A stretch of DNA of 64,000 nt from Pyrenophora tritici-repentis (taxonomy: Eukaryota; Ascomycota; Dothideomycetes; Pleosporales; Pleosporaceae): positions 2,976,001 through 3,040,000 of the forward strand of contig NC_089394.1 in assembly GCF_003171515.1 (NCBI RefSeq). Direction: 5' to 3'. This document shows, piece after piece, positions 45,353 to 54,999 of the stretch (its first letter is position 1; every line of letters starts with the position of its first letter). Below the pieces are notes generated by a model. That model saw only the letters and a program-made list of their open reading frames with translations, had not been told where the DNA came from and searched no databases. Position numbers and translations under genes: made by a program.

Positions 45353-46173
45353 ACACTTCAAGTTCAAACGACTACGCGGAATTTGTTCTCAACAGTGAAC
45401 CTATATATAGGGGAGGAAACATGCCGCTCCCAAGGGTTAAGGAAGCCAGCCCCCATCTTCTGGACGAGCCTCCGGTGGATACACACACGCCACAGAAGGA
45501 TAACACAATTGACAAAACTTTACCATTGCCAGAACCTTGCAGTGCACCTGTCGATAGAGATATCCAGGCTCTACAGGGGTCGAAGCCGATATACAAATGC
45601 ATCTGCGGGGTTACAAATGATGATGGTCCCGCTGTGGAGTGTATGGGATGTCATACCTGGCAGCACCTAATATGTTACCAGTTGACATCAGAGGAGCAGT
45701 GCAGCACACATAAGTGTACGGAATGTTGGCCGAGACCAAAAGATGTGGGGATAGCAGAGCAACGCCAAGCCAAAAGGCGTGCTTGGAAGCAAATCAATTA
45801 CGACCCAAGATCATTGGCGACTGTGGTTCATCTGGATAATTCTCGGGAGAGGACTGAGAAGATGTATATTGCAATTGCGGAGTATGATTTTGTACCAAAG
45901 CATACGAATGAGCTGGCTTTAAGGAAAGGCCAGGCAGTGCGGCCTCTTTTTGCACACGATGAACATTGGCTGATGGTTCAAGAGAGGGACACAATCAGAC
46001 ATGGCCTTGTTCCTATAAATCATCTTTCCCCCATGAAAGATGATTCATATATAACTATCTGCAATCAGAATGACTGCACGAGGTGTTCCAGAGGTTGTGG
46101 AACACAGACTTTCCAACAAGCAAGTCAAGTCAAGCCGGCTGACTGGCTCGAGTGGAGCTTGATGAGATGGTGA
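45353..46173 (+). pseudogene. PHD finger + SH3 part of the interrupted gene (original C-terminus)
   Basis: Continuation of the host gene downstream of the MITE; the frame is restored when the MITE plus one target copy is removed. An ATG at 45421 could start a separate 250-residue product. The PHD finger is YKCICGVTNDDGPAVECMGC, then HTWQHLIC and HKCTECWP: Cys4-His-Cys3 spacing. The SH3-like domain is YIAIAEYDFVPKHTNELALR, then HDEHWLMVQE and GLVPINHL. A Cys-rich tail (DCTRCSRGCGT) precedes the outer hAT insertion at 46105. Translation now runs 22 codons into the transposon and stops at 46171-46173; the original frame continued at 50904 for 11 residues to a stop at 50937-50939. Combining a PHD finger with an SH3 domain is unusual. 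Confidence 0.8.
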
Positions 46174-46269
46174 GCAGCTTGACTTGATCACATAATCAAG
46201 CTGAGATAGGTAGCTTGCTTGAGGTTTGACTTGATAGCTTGATAGTCTATACTATAAAATTTCTTAGTG

Positions 46270-47117
46270 TTAAGTCTCGTGATAGTCGCCACCCCAGCTA
46301 CTAAGGTCGTACAAAAGCTCTATCTCGTCGTCTGTCGTCGTCGACTTAGCCGCGACCTCGAAGTCGCCTAAGCCGGCTCTTTGCCACCGTCTTACGCACT
46401 GTGTAGCCGCCAGAAGTTGCGGTTTTATAGCGCGGCGACGCGGCTCGAGGAGGTCGCCAAGCTCACTAAACAGGCGCTCACACTCATAGCTTAAGGCTGG
46501 GATAGAGAGTACGTCGAGCGCGAGCTTGCTAAGGTTAGGGTAGCGATAGCGTAGCTCTACCTAGTATTTAATAGGGTTGTTTGCGTGATTGCTACCCTTC
46601 TCCGCGCGCGGCTCGCTACGCTTCCACCGCTCGAACTCGTCGTCGTCTATAGTGTTGTTGATGGAGGCGCTAGGGTTGATAAGGCCGTCAATCGCGTCGT
46701 CTATGTCGCTCGTAAGGACCTTAGGGCGCCTCACCTTGCGCGGTGAGGCGCTATATAGCTGCCGAAGGGCGCGAAAGTTGCAGTTATTAGCGATGAGCCA
46801 CTTAGGTTTATCGCTCTAGACAGTGTTACAGTACGTTTTGTAGTACGGATGGAGTATTATAGCAGCGTAGTACGCCGGCGAGTCGTCTAACTTGTCGTAA
46901 TACTCGCTGATTTTTGTAACGGTTTGGGCCTTGCCAAGACCGACTTGGGTGAGAGTTGGGTACGGCTATCGCTACCACACTTTCTCATCACACACACCTA
47001 TATAGCTGCAGTCCCTCCATAGCTACACAATGCAACGCAGTCCTCCTCCTCTCCTCACAACGCTACAATTTTAGCCCACGCGGCACGTAATTTAATGGCG
47101 AGATGGTCCTCAGGCGC
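46270..47117 (-). pseudogene. decayed transposase of hAT-3 (C-terminal part)
   Basis: Minus-strand translation shows APEDHLAIKLRAAWAKI at the edge next to hAT-2, then LHP, SDKPKWL, DIDDAIDG, YRYPNLSKLALDVLSIPALS, ECERLFSELGDLLEPRRRAI and KPQLLAATQCVRRWQRAGLG, closely parallel to the hAT-1 transposase. It has several stops; two (at 46561-46563 and 46816-46818) replace Trp codons of hAT-1 by TAG, consistent with CpA-to-TpA change. A few more residues of the same frame (YYEQRVKAYEAVDYNA) lie beyond hAT-2 at about 50460-50515. Confidence 0.88.
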
Positions 47118-50100
47118 CTTATTGTCAAGGTTGTCAGTAATCAATATCTCATCAATATTGTTGTTTGATTTGTTTGATTCGGAGCCAACCAACTAACCAA
47201 CAGTTAGCCACTGTATTTCTGTCAATCAATCAACCAATCTTGAGAACAAAATGTTGATAGGATTGGTGTTGTTTGATAGTAAGCGAGGGAGGGGGATACC
47301 TAGGTGAGGCCTCTGGGATAGCTGCTCAACGACGAATTCTTAGTGTTGGATCTTGCTTACTAAGCCTACTCGCGTGTAAGTTATATGACCTAGGTTCCAT
47401 CCCATCTCTCACTCACTCCAGGCTAGTACGTACGAGGCTTAGCGCCCACAACGCTAGCTGGCAGAGACATAGATCTCAATTCCTGTAGCACAATACACAA
47501 CACGATTCACACATGTTCTATTCCTAGTGCTACTGACATCAGGCTTATAACATTTAACAACACCTTACTTTCTCGCGGCTCCGGCTTACTTTTAGCCTTA
47601 TCCATGCCCTCTATACCAGCAAAACGCAAGCCCGAGGCTGCCGAAGAAGCTGATACTCCCTTCAAGCGAGCACAACGTACGCGCAAACCTACGCTCAAAG
47701 CGCTGTTGGGTGACGGCAGCCAGCCAACCCAGCCGATAGAGCTGCCAGAAAGTACGCCGGATCCGCCTACAGAGCCGCCTACACAAGTTATCGAGCCGCC
47801 CACACGGGCTATTGAACCGCCATGTAAGCCTGTACAACAACCCGAGGAGCGCCCTCGGCGGGCATCACCACTGCCTATTTTGGCTGCCTCACAAGCCTCT
47901 CGGCTCACTGATGAGCCAGCCTGGGAGTCGCAGTTAATGTTTGATAAGCCAGAGGACTCTATTGTACAGCCTTTAGCTTTCTCTAGCGCTGCCACTGAGG
48001 CTTCGGTGGAGGAGGATAGCGCTGTGAGCGTCGATTTTCGCGACTTTGAGGGCGTCGATTGGTCGCGATTAAAGGGGTTTGTCGCGCCGCTGAGCACTCC
48101 ACGAGGCAAGGCAAGCTGGATTTTTCAACACGGCTGGCGTGTCTGGAAGGAGGGTACTCACCACCCAGATGAGTTGTACTTTGTGTGCAAGTACTGTCAT
48201 ATTCATAAGCTACCTAATGGTGTACACCGAGTAACGAAGTCAACCACTGCCGCCAACGGGCACCTCCAGCTTGATAAACCTGGTCATCGGCTCAGCAAAG
48301 ATGGTCCAATCCTAAGCAAACCTCTCCGCAAACATGGACAACAATCACTTCGTCAGGCAGCTCTAAGCGGTGTCAAATTTAGTCTAGAGGCGTACAAGAC
48401 TATAGGAAACTTCGACGTACAAGAATTTCGGCAGGCAGCTGCGCTCTGGCTGGTCGACAACAACAGACCACTCCGCGAGTTTGAGACGCCGGCTTTTCGC
48501 AAGATGATCAGGCTTGCTAATCCTGAGGCAGAGGCGGCGTTATGGAGGTCTCATAACAGCGTGTCAGCGTTCGTGATGAGGTTGTACAGTTGGCTACGGC
48601 CTCAGGTGGTGCGCGCGTTGGCTGAAGCCGAGAGCAAGGTACATATAAGCTTCGATGGGTGGACGACAAAAGGCGGCAAACGTGGCTTCTTTTCTGTAGT
48701 TGCTCACTACGCCAACAGTAAGGGCGCGATAGTTGACCTACCCATCGCGCTGCCGCAGCTGGTGGGTGCCCACACTGGTGAGGCGATAGCTGACGCTGTA
48801 ACCAAAATCCTGCAATCCTTCAGCATTAATCGCAGCAAACTCGGCTACTTTGTGCTCGATAACGCTTACAATAACGACACCGCTGTTAACAAACTCGCCG
48901 CGATGTACCACTTTTCTGCCTCCGATCGCCGCCTCCGCTGCGCTTGCCACATACTTAACCTTGTTGGCCAAACGATTATGTTCGGGAGGGATGCTGACGC
49001 GTATAACAACGCCCTGGAGAACACAAAGATGGAGGATTTTTACATGAAGGAGTGGCGGAAAGAAGGACCGCTTGGCGTGTATCTTGATATTATCAACTAC
49101 ATCAACACGCCGAAGCAGTGGAGTATTTTTGAAGATTGCCAACGCGAGGCAGTTAACAGCATGCCCACAGGCGCCAGCGGCGGCACTCGCGAGCCAATTA
49201 AGCCGTGTGTTACACGTTGGAACAGCTATTACGACTGCTTTAAGCGCGGAGTTCAGCTCCAACAAGCTATCAACGCATACGCCACGTACCACATTCGCGA
49301 GACTGAACAGGCTGACGAACAGGCAGCTATTAGAGGAAACAAGCTGCCTGATGTGCCGCGGTGGATGAGGTCAGACGGCCTTACGGCGGCTGACTGGGCG
49401 GTGATTACTGAGTACATGGCGATACTGCAGCCGCTCAAGTTTGCTACAGATCGCCTCCAAGGCCGCGGCAAGTGTGGCCGTTTTGGCGCACTCTACGAGG
49501 TCATCCCAGTATTTGAGAGTGTGATAACTGAGCTGGATGCACGCCTTCGGCCATACGAATCGGTCAACCACGAGCCATCTGAGGCGCCCGAAGATCACAT
49601 CCCGATCAACCTGCGAGCCGCGAGGCGAAAAGCGAGCAATTACTTTACTAAGATCCTCCAAAGTCCCATTTACTACGCAGCTACGGCACTACATCCACGA
49701 TATAAAACATACTCTAAGCGCTTCTGGCGCGACAAACCTACACAATTGAGCACCGCGCACGCGAAGTTTCTGCGGGTTTGGGCTGCCTACAAGCCTGCCG
49801 CTGCTGCCACAACACCAACCCCTGCGCCAAAACCTACCATGAGCAGCTTTGACGACGCTATCGACGCTATACTAGATGAGGACGGCGAGCATACATTGGA
49901 GGTGGAGGATGAGTACGATAGCTGGTTAAAAGAGCCTATGTGGACGTCTGATCAACACAAGGAGGGTCCAACAGCTGTACAGTACTGGTTATCGTTGAAG
50001 CCGAAGTATCCACATCTTTCACGATTGGCGATCGACGTGTTGACTATACCCGCCTCCAGCTCTGATTGTGAGCGCGTTTTTGCGGGAACTGGCGATATAA

Positions 50101-50459
50101 TTGAGCCACAAAGGCGGAAAATTGGCGCGCAGTTACTGGCTGCTTTGGTGTGCTTGCAACGGTGGACTCGTGCAGGTTTTACAACACCAAGCACGACAAC
50201 AGCAGCAAAGCATACTGATGAGGAGCTCACGGAAGAGTTTGCGATAGGAACGTGGGAAGAGCCGCCTGCAGAATTGTCATAGAAACGTCCCTTCAGAACC
50301 TTAAGTCTATCAATATTCAATCAATCAACCAACCAAAAATTGGCTCTTCAGTCTCATCAACTCAAACAAACAAACTGTAGCCCTAAGAAATGAGCCAGTC
50401 AATCAACATCTACGCCTCAAATGTTGGTTGTTTTGTTTGTTGACTTCTCTGCTTATTGT
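47118..50459. mobile_element. hAT-2: intact hAT nested in hAT-3, 3326 bp, TSD CTTATTGT
   Basis: Body 47126-50451. The direct repeat CTTATTGT flanks it exactly (47118-47125, 50452-50459). The ends, CAAGGTTGTCAGTAATCAA and (read inward from the right) CAGAGAAGTCAACAAACAA, are imperfect inverted repeats with 12 of 19 matches. Subterminal runs of caatcaatcaacc/aaacaaac type are present. It lies inside the transposase frame of hAT-3; removing it rejoins that frame, proving the nesting order. Confidence 0.92.
47604..50282 (+). CDS. hAT transposase (hAT-2), 892 aa
   Basis: Full-length hAT transposase in one exon, about as long as family members usually are. The N-terminal region is Pro-rich with a degenerate repeat (EPPTQVIEPPTRAIEPP). 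The BED-like finger region is LYFVCKYCHIHKLPNGVHRV. Catalytic landmarks are SFDGWTTKGGKRGFFSVVAH (first Asp), YFVLDNAYNNDTAVNKLA (second Asp), LRCACHILNLVGQT, and CVTRWNSYYDCF. The dimerisation block is VLTIPASSSDCERVFAGTGD with EPQRRKIGAQLLAALVCLQ. It is clearly related to the hAT-1 transposase but diverged throughout. No internal stop is present, so it may be functional. Confidence 0.95.
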   Translation: MPSIPAKRKPEAAEEADTPFKRAQRTRKPTLKALLGDGSQPTQPIELPESTPDPPTEPPTQVIEPPTRAIEPPCKPVQQPEERPRRASPLPILAASQASRLTDEPAWESQLMFDKPEDSIVQPLAFSSAATEASVEEDSAVSVDFRDFEGVDWSRLKGFVAPLSTPRGKASWIFQHGWRVWKEGTHHPDELYFVCKYCHIHKLPNGVHRVTKSTTAANGHLQLDKPGHRLSKDGPILSKPLRKHGQQSLRQAALSGVKFSLEAYKTIGNFDVQEFRQAAALWLVDNNRPLREFETPAFRKMIRLANPEAEAALWRSHNSVSAFVMRLYSWLRPQVVRALAEAESKVHISFDGWTTKGGKRGFFSVVAHYANSKGAIVDLPIALPQLVGAHTGEAIADAVTKILQSFSINRSKLGYFVLDNAYNNDTAVNKLAAMYHFSASDRRLRCACHILNLVGQTIMFGRDADAYNNALENTKMEDFYMKEWRKEGPLGVYLDIINYINTPKQWSIFEDCQREAVNSMPTGASGGTREPIKPCVTRWNSYYDCFKRGVQLQQAINAYATYHIRETEQADEQAAIRGNKLPDVPRWMRSDGLTAADWAVITEYMAILQPLKFATDRLQGRGKCGRFGALYEVIPVFESVITELDARLRPYESVNHEPSEAPEDHIPINLRAARRKASNYFTKILQSPIYYAATALHPRYKTYSKRFWRDKPTQLSTAHAKFLRVWAAYKPAAAATTPTPAPKPTMSSFDDAIDAILDEDGEHTLEVEDEYDSWLKEPMWTSDQHKEGPTAVQYWLSLKPKYPHLSRLAIDVLTIPASSSDCERVFAGTGDIIEPQRRKIGAQLLAALVCLQRWTRAGFTTPSTTTAAKHTDEELTEEFAIGTWEEPPAELS

Positions 50460-50903
50460 GCGCGTTGTAGTCTACCGCCTCGTACGCTTTAACGCGCTGC
50501 TCGTAGTACGAGAGTATAGTAACAATAAGAAGTGTAGGACGAAGGTCTAAGTAAAAAAGCGACACTAAAAGCGTAGTATACGAGGCTAATAGTAGTAGAA
50601 AATATAGGATAGAGCATGCTATGCACGGCGTGAGGTTACATAGATCGCTTACTAAGCTACGTTTACAACACTAAAAAACTATCATGAGATCGCTCCTACT
50701 GCAAAACCAGCAGCCTCACCAGCAGCTAGCTGCTGCCTCTTCCCCGCTCAAGCTGACCAAGCTACTCAAGCCGGCTTCCTCCTCAGCTTGACTTGGCTTG
50801 TTAATTACTATGAGGCAGCTTGACTTGAGGGAACAATCAAGCTTCAAGCCGGTCAAGTCAAGCGCTTGATCTGGCTCGCTTGTTGGAAAGTCTGGTGGAA
50901 CAG

Positions 50904-50939
50904 GGCTGAGACATCTAGTCACTCTGATATCCCAATGAG
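50904..50939 (+). pseudogene. displaced last 12 codons of the PHD/SH3 host gene
   Basis: Directly after the right target copy, the host reading frame continues for 11 residues to TGA at 50937-50939. It is now about 4.8 kb away from the rest of the gene because of the hAT-3/hAT-2 nest. Confidence 0.7.
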
Positions 50940-52298
50940 CTTCCCACGGGGGGTTTCTGTGAGAGCCGAGGACCTTTGGGTAATATAGTAAAGAGAGAAT
51001 ACGCCTACGCAAACCAGTCTCAAGGGATCAGGGAGATGGGAGCGATGTGCTGCCATGTTTCTTGTAGCTGTAATTGCCAGAACACCAGGCGAGATGATTT
51101 ATGCAGAGTTATCTACAAGAATTGAGGGATATTTGGCCCCAATTGTGTTCGATTCGACATCGCATGCCCTCCTCTCTCCACTCTTTTAGTTGCTTCCGCG
51201 TATAATGTACTGCAAATGTGGTATTACTCTCAGAACCAAGATCCCATCAGTGCGAAAACTTGGAGATAATATCTGCATCTCCAGAAGCTACAGTTTAATA
51301 ATAGGACACATCAGTTACAAAATGCAACGAGTGTAAGTTAGCTTTCCGAATGTTTTCTATGTGATGCTATTTATAGCTTCAGTTAGAGGGAGATGAAGGA
51401 ACACATGAATCATTCAATACCAAAATTTCTATGTTTGGCGACAGCAAAGAAGCAAGATAATCTTCTCTTTATGAACAACATGGCTGTCAAAGTCCTTCGA
51501 TAAGGCACGGATAGTAATCAATGTCATGATAATGAAAGCCCCAGACACTAGACCCAACTGAGCGTAGCTTGAAACAACCCCCCAAGCCCTCACACAATGT
51601 TTCCACCACCATCAACCACAACCATGATGTAATACAAGACAAATAACAACCTAACAGAAGGTCACCCGGGTGTCATAAAATACTCGACATACTAGTGCAC
51701 AAAGGCCACTACAGTCGCCAAACACGCCTATTACGCGCTTACACACACTACGTCAAGTATTTTATGACACCCCAGCGATGAATGCAAATCAGCCTAACAA
51801 TAACCACAACCTGCACGAACCAACCCTTCCAGAGGGCTGTGCCAACAAAGCGGGTGCAGCGATCTCCACCCTGCAAATCCATCGTGGCCCCCAAATCCAC
51901 TCTAGCGCCACGCGATGTTCGTGTTCTCGCGCTTACATTGGTGAAGGATTGGCGGATTTCGACTCGGGTCCAATAAACACTACCACGGCACAGCATTCGC
52001 AATCCTGGACCAGATTACAACATGGGAGTCGTGTGACGGTAAGCGGACAAAGACGGCGCGCGAGTACGAGGGGTCAATGTTCGCTGCTCACTTGCTTGAG
52101 GCGGAGCTGCGATCAGGATGCAGCATGTGTGGGTGCGGCTGAGCGGGCTGCCTTATCGGCGCTGAGTCGTTGTATTGAAAGGTGGCATGCGGGCTTATGG
52201 CTTTGTGTTTCTTTTCTCTGTTCTTCTTCTTTCGCTCTTCTGTTGTTTCTGTCTTGCTGTCGTTTGGCTTACTTTGGTGTTCATACTGAGAATCTGAG
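50940..52298. other. intergenic
   Basis: No supported gene. It contains an inverted-repeat element at 51668-51773. An ORF at 51778-52323 has no protein-like features apart from a hydrophobic stretch near 52190-52290, which could be part of an unrecognised first exon of the next gene. Confidence 0.5.
51668..51773. repeat. 106-bp inverted-repeat element (MITE-like)
   Basis: Ends share GGGTGTCATAAAATACTYGAC as inverted repeats of about 22 bp around a non-coding centre. No clear target duplication is found, so superfamily is unassigned. Confidence 0.75.
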
Positions 52299-53715
52299 AT
52301 GGGGTCGGCTATTGACAATCTGATGGGAGATACGGATCCCGAGGCTCCTGTAAGTGCGCTTTTGCTGGAGATGAAAGATAGAATGCTCATGGATGCGGTT
52401 CAGGTTCCAAATGGTGACGTTTCTAAAACTTCAGAGGGCGATGCTTCAAACAATTTCTTAATACCCACTACTACTTCTTCATCAAAGGCCAAGATGGCAA
52501 CTGCTGCAACAACGACGTCAAAGTCGCATAGCGATTATTCAACTGCGAGCCCATCATTCACCACAATCATTCCAGACCCTGCACTGATAACAGGCGGACC
52601 AAGTTCGGGCAAGAGAAACAACAGTGGACTAAGTTCAGGAGCAGTTGCAGGAATCAGCATCGGAACTCTAATCATCGGCGCACTTCTCGCATTCATTGCA
52701 GCTTTCTTCCTCTTCAAGCGCCAGAACCGACAAGCACGTGCCAATGTCGGCGGTACAGGGTACACAAGCTACGGGGAATCGGCACCAGAACTCGTGATGA
52801 TGCAACAGAAAAGCGTTGGTAGTTTAGGAGGAAGAAACAGCCCCTACGTGCAGGTCTCGCAGACTCCCGCACCTCGTGTGGTTCCGCCCCCAGCTCCGAT
52901 TCCTGTACAACAGACGACACCTGAAGATGCGACTGCCTTCTTACCGCCTGCTGCGCATGATGACGAGGTGCATGGTAGAGTTTCCGGGCTCCTCGACAGA
53001 ATCCATGAGCATGTAGAGCGCTTTTACCGCGATGTGCATGCGAGTATTACACCAAGTATGGAGCATGAAATCGCAAAGTTTGGAAGCAAGGATGTGGAGA
53101 TGGCGGAGCTCCTTCAAAATTGCTCAAATCCCACTACGGCGCTCAAGCATGCGCTCGTGGCGTACGTGCTTGGTATAACGGCACCAAAGTCCAACGAGGG
53201 TGAACAAGGAACTGTCTTTCCTGAAGAGCTTAGTAGGATCATTATCGAGAATAGTACCGAAACTGCCTCTAGTATGCTCTACCATCGTTTGGCGGCGTAT
53301 CTTGGTTCTACGGCTGACATTGCATACAGATCCGAGTGTTATCGCAGCAGCCTCTCTCCATCGGCGCATCTCTGTATACCTCTACACTGCCGTCTCTAAC
53401 TCACAGGATTCTCGCGAAACAAGACTCACTCAATCAAACATACGCGAGGCAGCTGAGCATTTCTCTTTGACATTCTTCCCCTGGGCGAATCCTGCATCTT
53501 GTGATCAGGACAAAGATGATGACTTGGGGCGCATCATGACAGAGGCACTAGAGATCAGTATATGGCTGTTAGGACAGCCGGGTCTGTACGAGTTCGAGTG
53601 GGAGGGAACGGGTAGGAGAGGGGTTTTAATAAGCCCAGGGCTGGTGAGACGAACGCACACAGTTGGAGGTGTGGATGAGACAAGGATAGTCGAGGGTGTC
53701 GTCGTCGCAATGTAG
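52299..53715 (+). CDS. single-pass membrane protein, Ser/Thr-rich ectodomain, 452 aa
   Basis: I do not recognise a named family. Exons are 52299-53271 and 53330-53715; the 58-bp intron (donor gtatgc, CTGAC branch, cag acceptor) switches frame correctly and the total is 453 codons. Residues about 55-112 are Ser/Thr-rich. One membrane segment, GAVAGISIGTLIIGALLAFI (about 114-139), is followed by a basic stop-transfer (KRQNRQAR). This is the layout common in fungal surface proteins. The cytosolic side has a Pro-rich linker (PAPRVVPPPAPIPVQQ) and a helical C-terminal domain (RVSGLLDRIHEHVERFYRDV; EAAEHFSLTFFPWANP). No signal peptide is seen with this start, so either the N-terminus is exported by the single segment or an upstream exon is missed. 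Confidence 0.72.
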
Positions 53716-53810
53716 ATGAAGGCAATAAACATGTGCCTGCGTCAGTATAAATGCCGCTACCAAAGTCATGAGGAGGAAAAAGTGCAATGGTCATTCTGCA
53801 GGGCCCACTG

Positions 53811-54699
53811 CTAGCTGAGGCTACTTCGGCCGCAATGTTCAGCCTTCTCCAAGGCTCCGCCGTGGAAGAACAGCTGGAGTGCGGGTATGGCGACCAATAC
53901 AGCGGTAACAAATTGCCGGTGCCTCGGCCATGGCTTTCCCCACGCCCGGATTGGCGCGAGGAGCTGCGACATCGCGTGATCGGCCAAGTGTGTGCCAATG
54001 TTGGGTTGAGACAGAGCAGCACAGGGGCTGAGCTCATCAGCTGCAGGTTGGTCTCTCTGATGATAATTGCGTATTCAGCGATTGTGTGATGATGCAGCGT
54101 TTCTACTTACCGAGTTGTGACATCTCCGAGAAGTTCCCTAATCCCGATAATCGCGTCACGCTAAACCACAAACACACGAGCATCAAAAAATAGCCCGTTG
54201 CGCCTGTACAGGAAGGTTCTGCCAGCTCTACAGTGCAGTTTTTGAAAGGCGGGCCGGCGTCATACCGAACCTGACAAACGCCCTGCCCAGTATATTCCGG
54301 TGGGGAGAAGGAAAAGAGCCCGCCCATGGCCACCAACTTGTTCTGTGCAGCTGCAGACGAGCAACACGTGCCTAATCAAGCATAGTCACACACATGAGCG
54401 GCCAGATCGGCACAGCAGATGGCGCCCTGGCTGGCGGCGATACTGCAGGTGAGGTCGACTAGTAATCCGGAGAAACGGAGGCAACACAAGGCGTTGGTAG
54501 ATGCTATCCGCATTGGACGATGCCATCCCACCAACGGTGGGCCCAGACAAAGACCAACGACGGGACCTTCGTCATATTCCTTGTCCCCGCAGCAGCAAAG
54601 GCACGCGAGGGGTAGCATCACGGCAGTATGGGCCATGGCCTCGGAAGCAGTACTCATAAGATGCTGCCCTTCGCCCATGTTGCACTGTAATCCAAACAC
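53811..54699 (-). CDS. probable small multi-pass membrane protein, 255 aa
   Basis: Minus-strand exons 54699-54394, 54342-54111 and 54040-53811 join through 51- and 70-bp GT-AG introns and give exactly 256 codons, which is unlikely by chance. Hydrophobic stretches are TAVMLPLACLCCCG, SGLLVDLTCSIAASQGAICC, GATGYFLMLVCLWFSVTRLS and FVTAVLVAIPALQLFF, suggesting three or four membrane spans. Between spans 2 and 3 is a loop with paired cysteines (GVCQVRYDAGPPFKNCTVEL and EPSCTG), likely extracellular. ATGs at 54699 and 54678 are both possible. I do not recognise the family. It is divergent from facA (300 bp between starts) and convergent with the preceding gene. The first intron's donor (gtgtgt) is weaker. 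Confidence 0.6.
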
Positions 54700-54999
54700 A
54701 CGTCTTTTCCATTTGCCTTGACCCCCGGTCTCATATCACAAACACGCAGCTCAATTGGGTCCTTGCGGTAATCAATCAAGCGTACCGCCGATCCCTTTAC
54801 CCGGAATTTGAGACATATATCTAATCTAGACGTCCATCCGATTCTGCCCCCGTAGCTTGTAGCCTTTTGTCCTACGCCCGTTGAAGCCTTTGCGCGCCCC
54901 TTGTCGCGAAGAAAATCCAGAGCGCGCGCGCGCCGAAGCCCATCTCGTCTTGCCCCGCCAGAGAGACTTGGTATACAACGAGCGCACACAATTTCAACA
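54700..54999. promoter_or_regulatory. divergent promoter facA / membrane protein gene
   Basis: 300 bp between starts. Reverse-strand CreA-like motifs (SYGGRG) read as CCCCGG at 54723-54728 and CCCCGC at 54953-54958. Carbon catabolite repression of acetyl-CoA synthetase is known in fungi; these sites are only candidates. Confidence 0.35.

Larger units (their letters stand above)
46097..50903. mobile_element. hAT-3: old, internally deleted hAT, TSD GTGGAACA, hosting hAT-2
   Basis: Body 46105-50895 including the nested hAT-2; about 1457 bp of its own sequence remain. The termini are a perfect inverted repeat CAGACTTTCCAACAAGC, flanked by the direct repeat GTGGAACA (46097-46104, 50896-50903). 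Subterminal AGCTTGACTTGA-type repeats occur at both ends. It contains the C-terminal third of a transposase on the minus strand with stops, and lacks most of the N-terminal part, so it is non-autonomous. Confidence 0.92.

Noticed and set aside
46589..46819. 76-residue plus ORF
   Set aside because: Antisense to the decayed hAT-3 transposase.
51778..52323. 181-residue plus ORF
   Set aside because: Begins at the edge of an inverted-repeat element, has no conserved-looking segments and overlaps the next gene's start in another frame.
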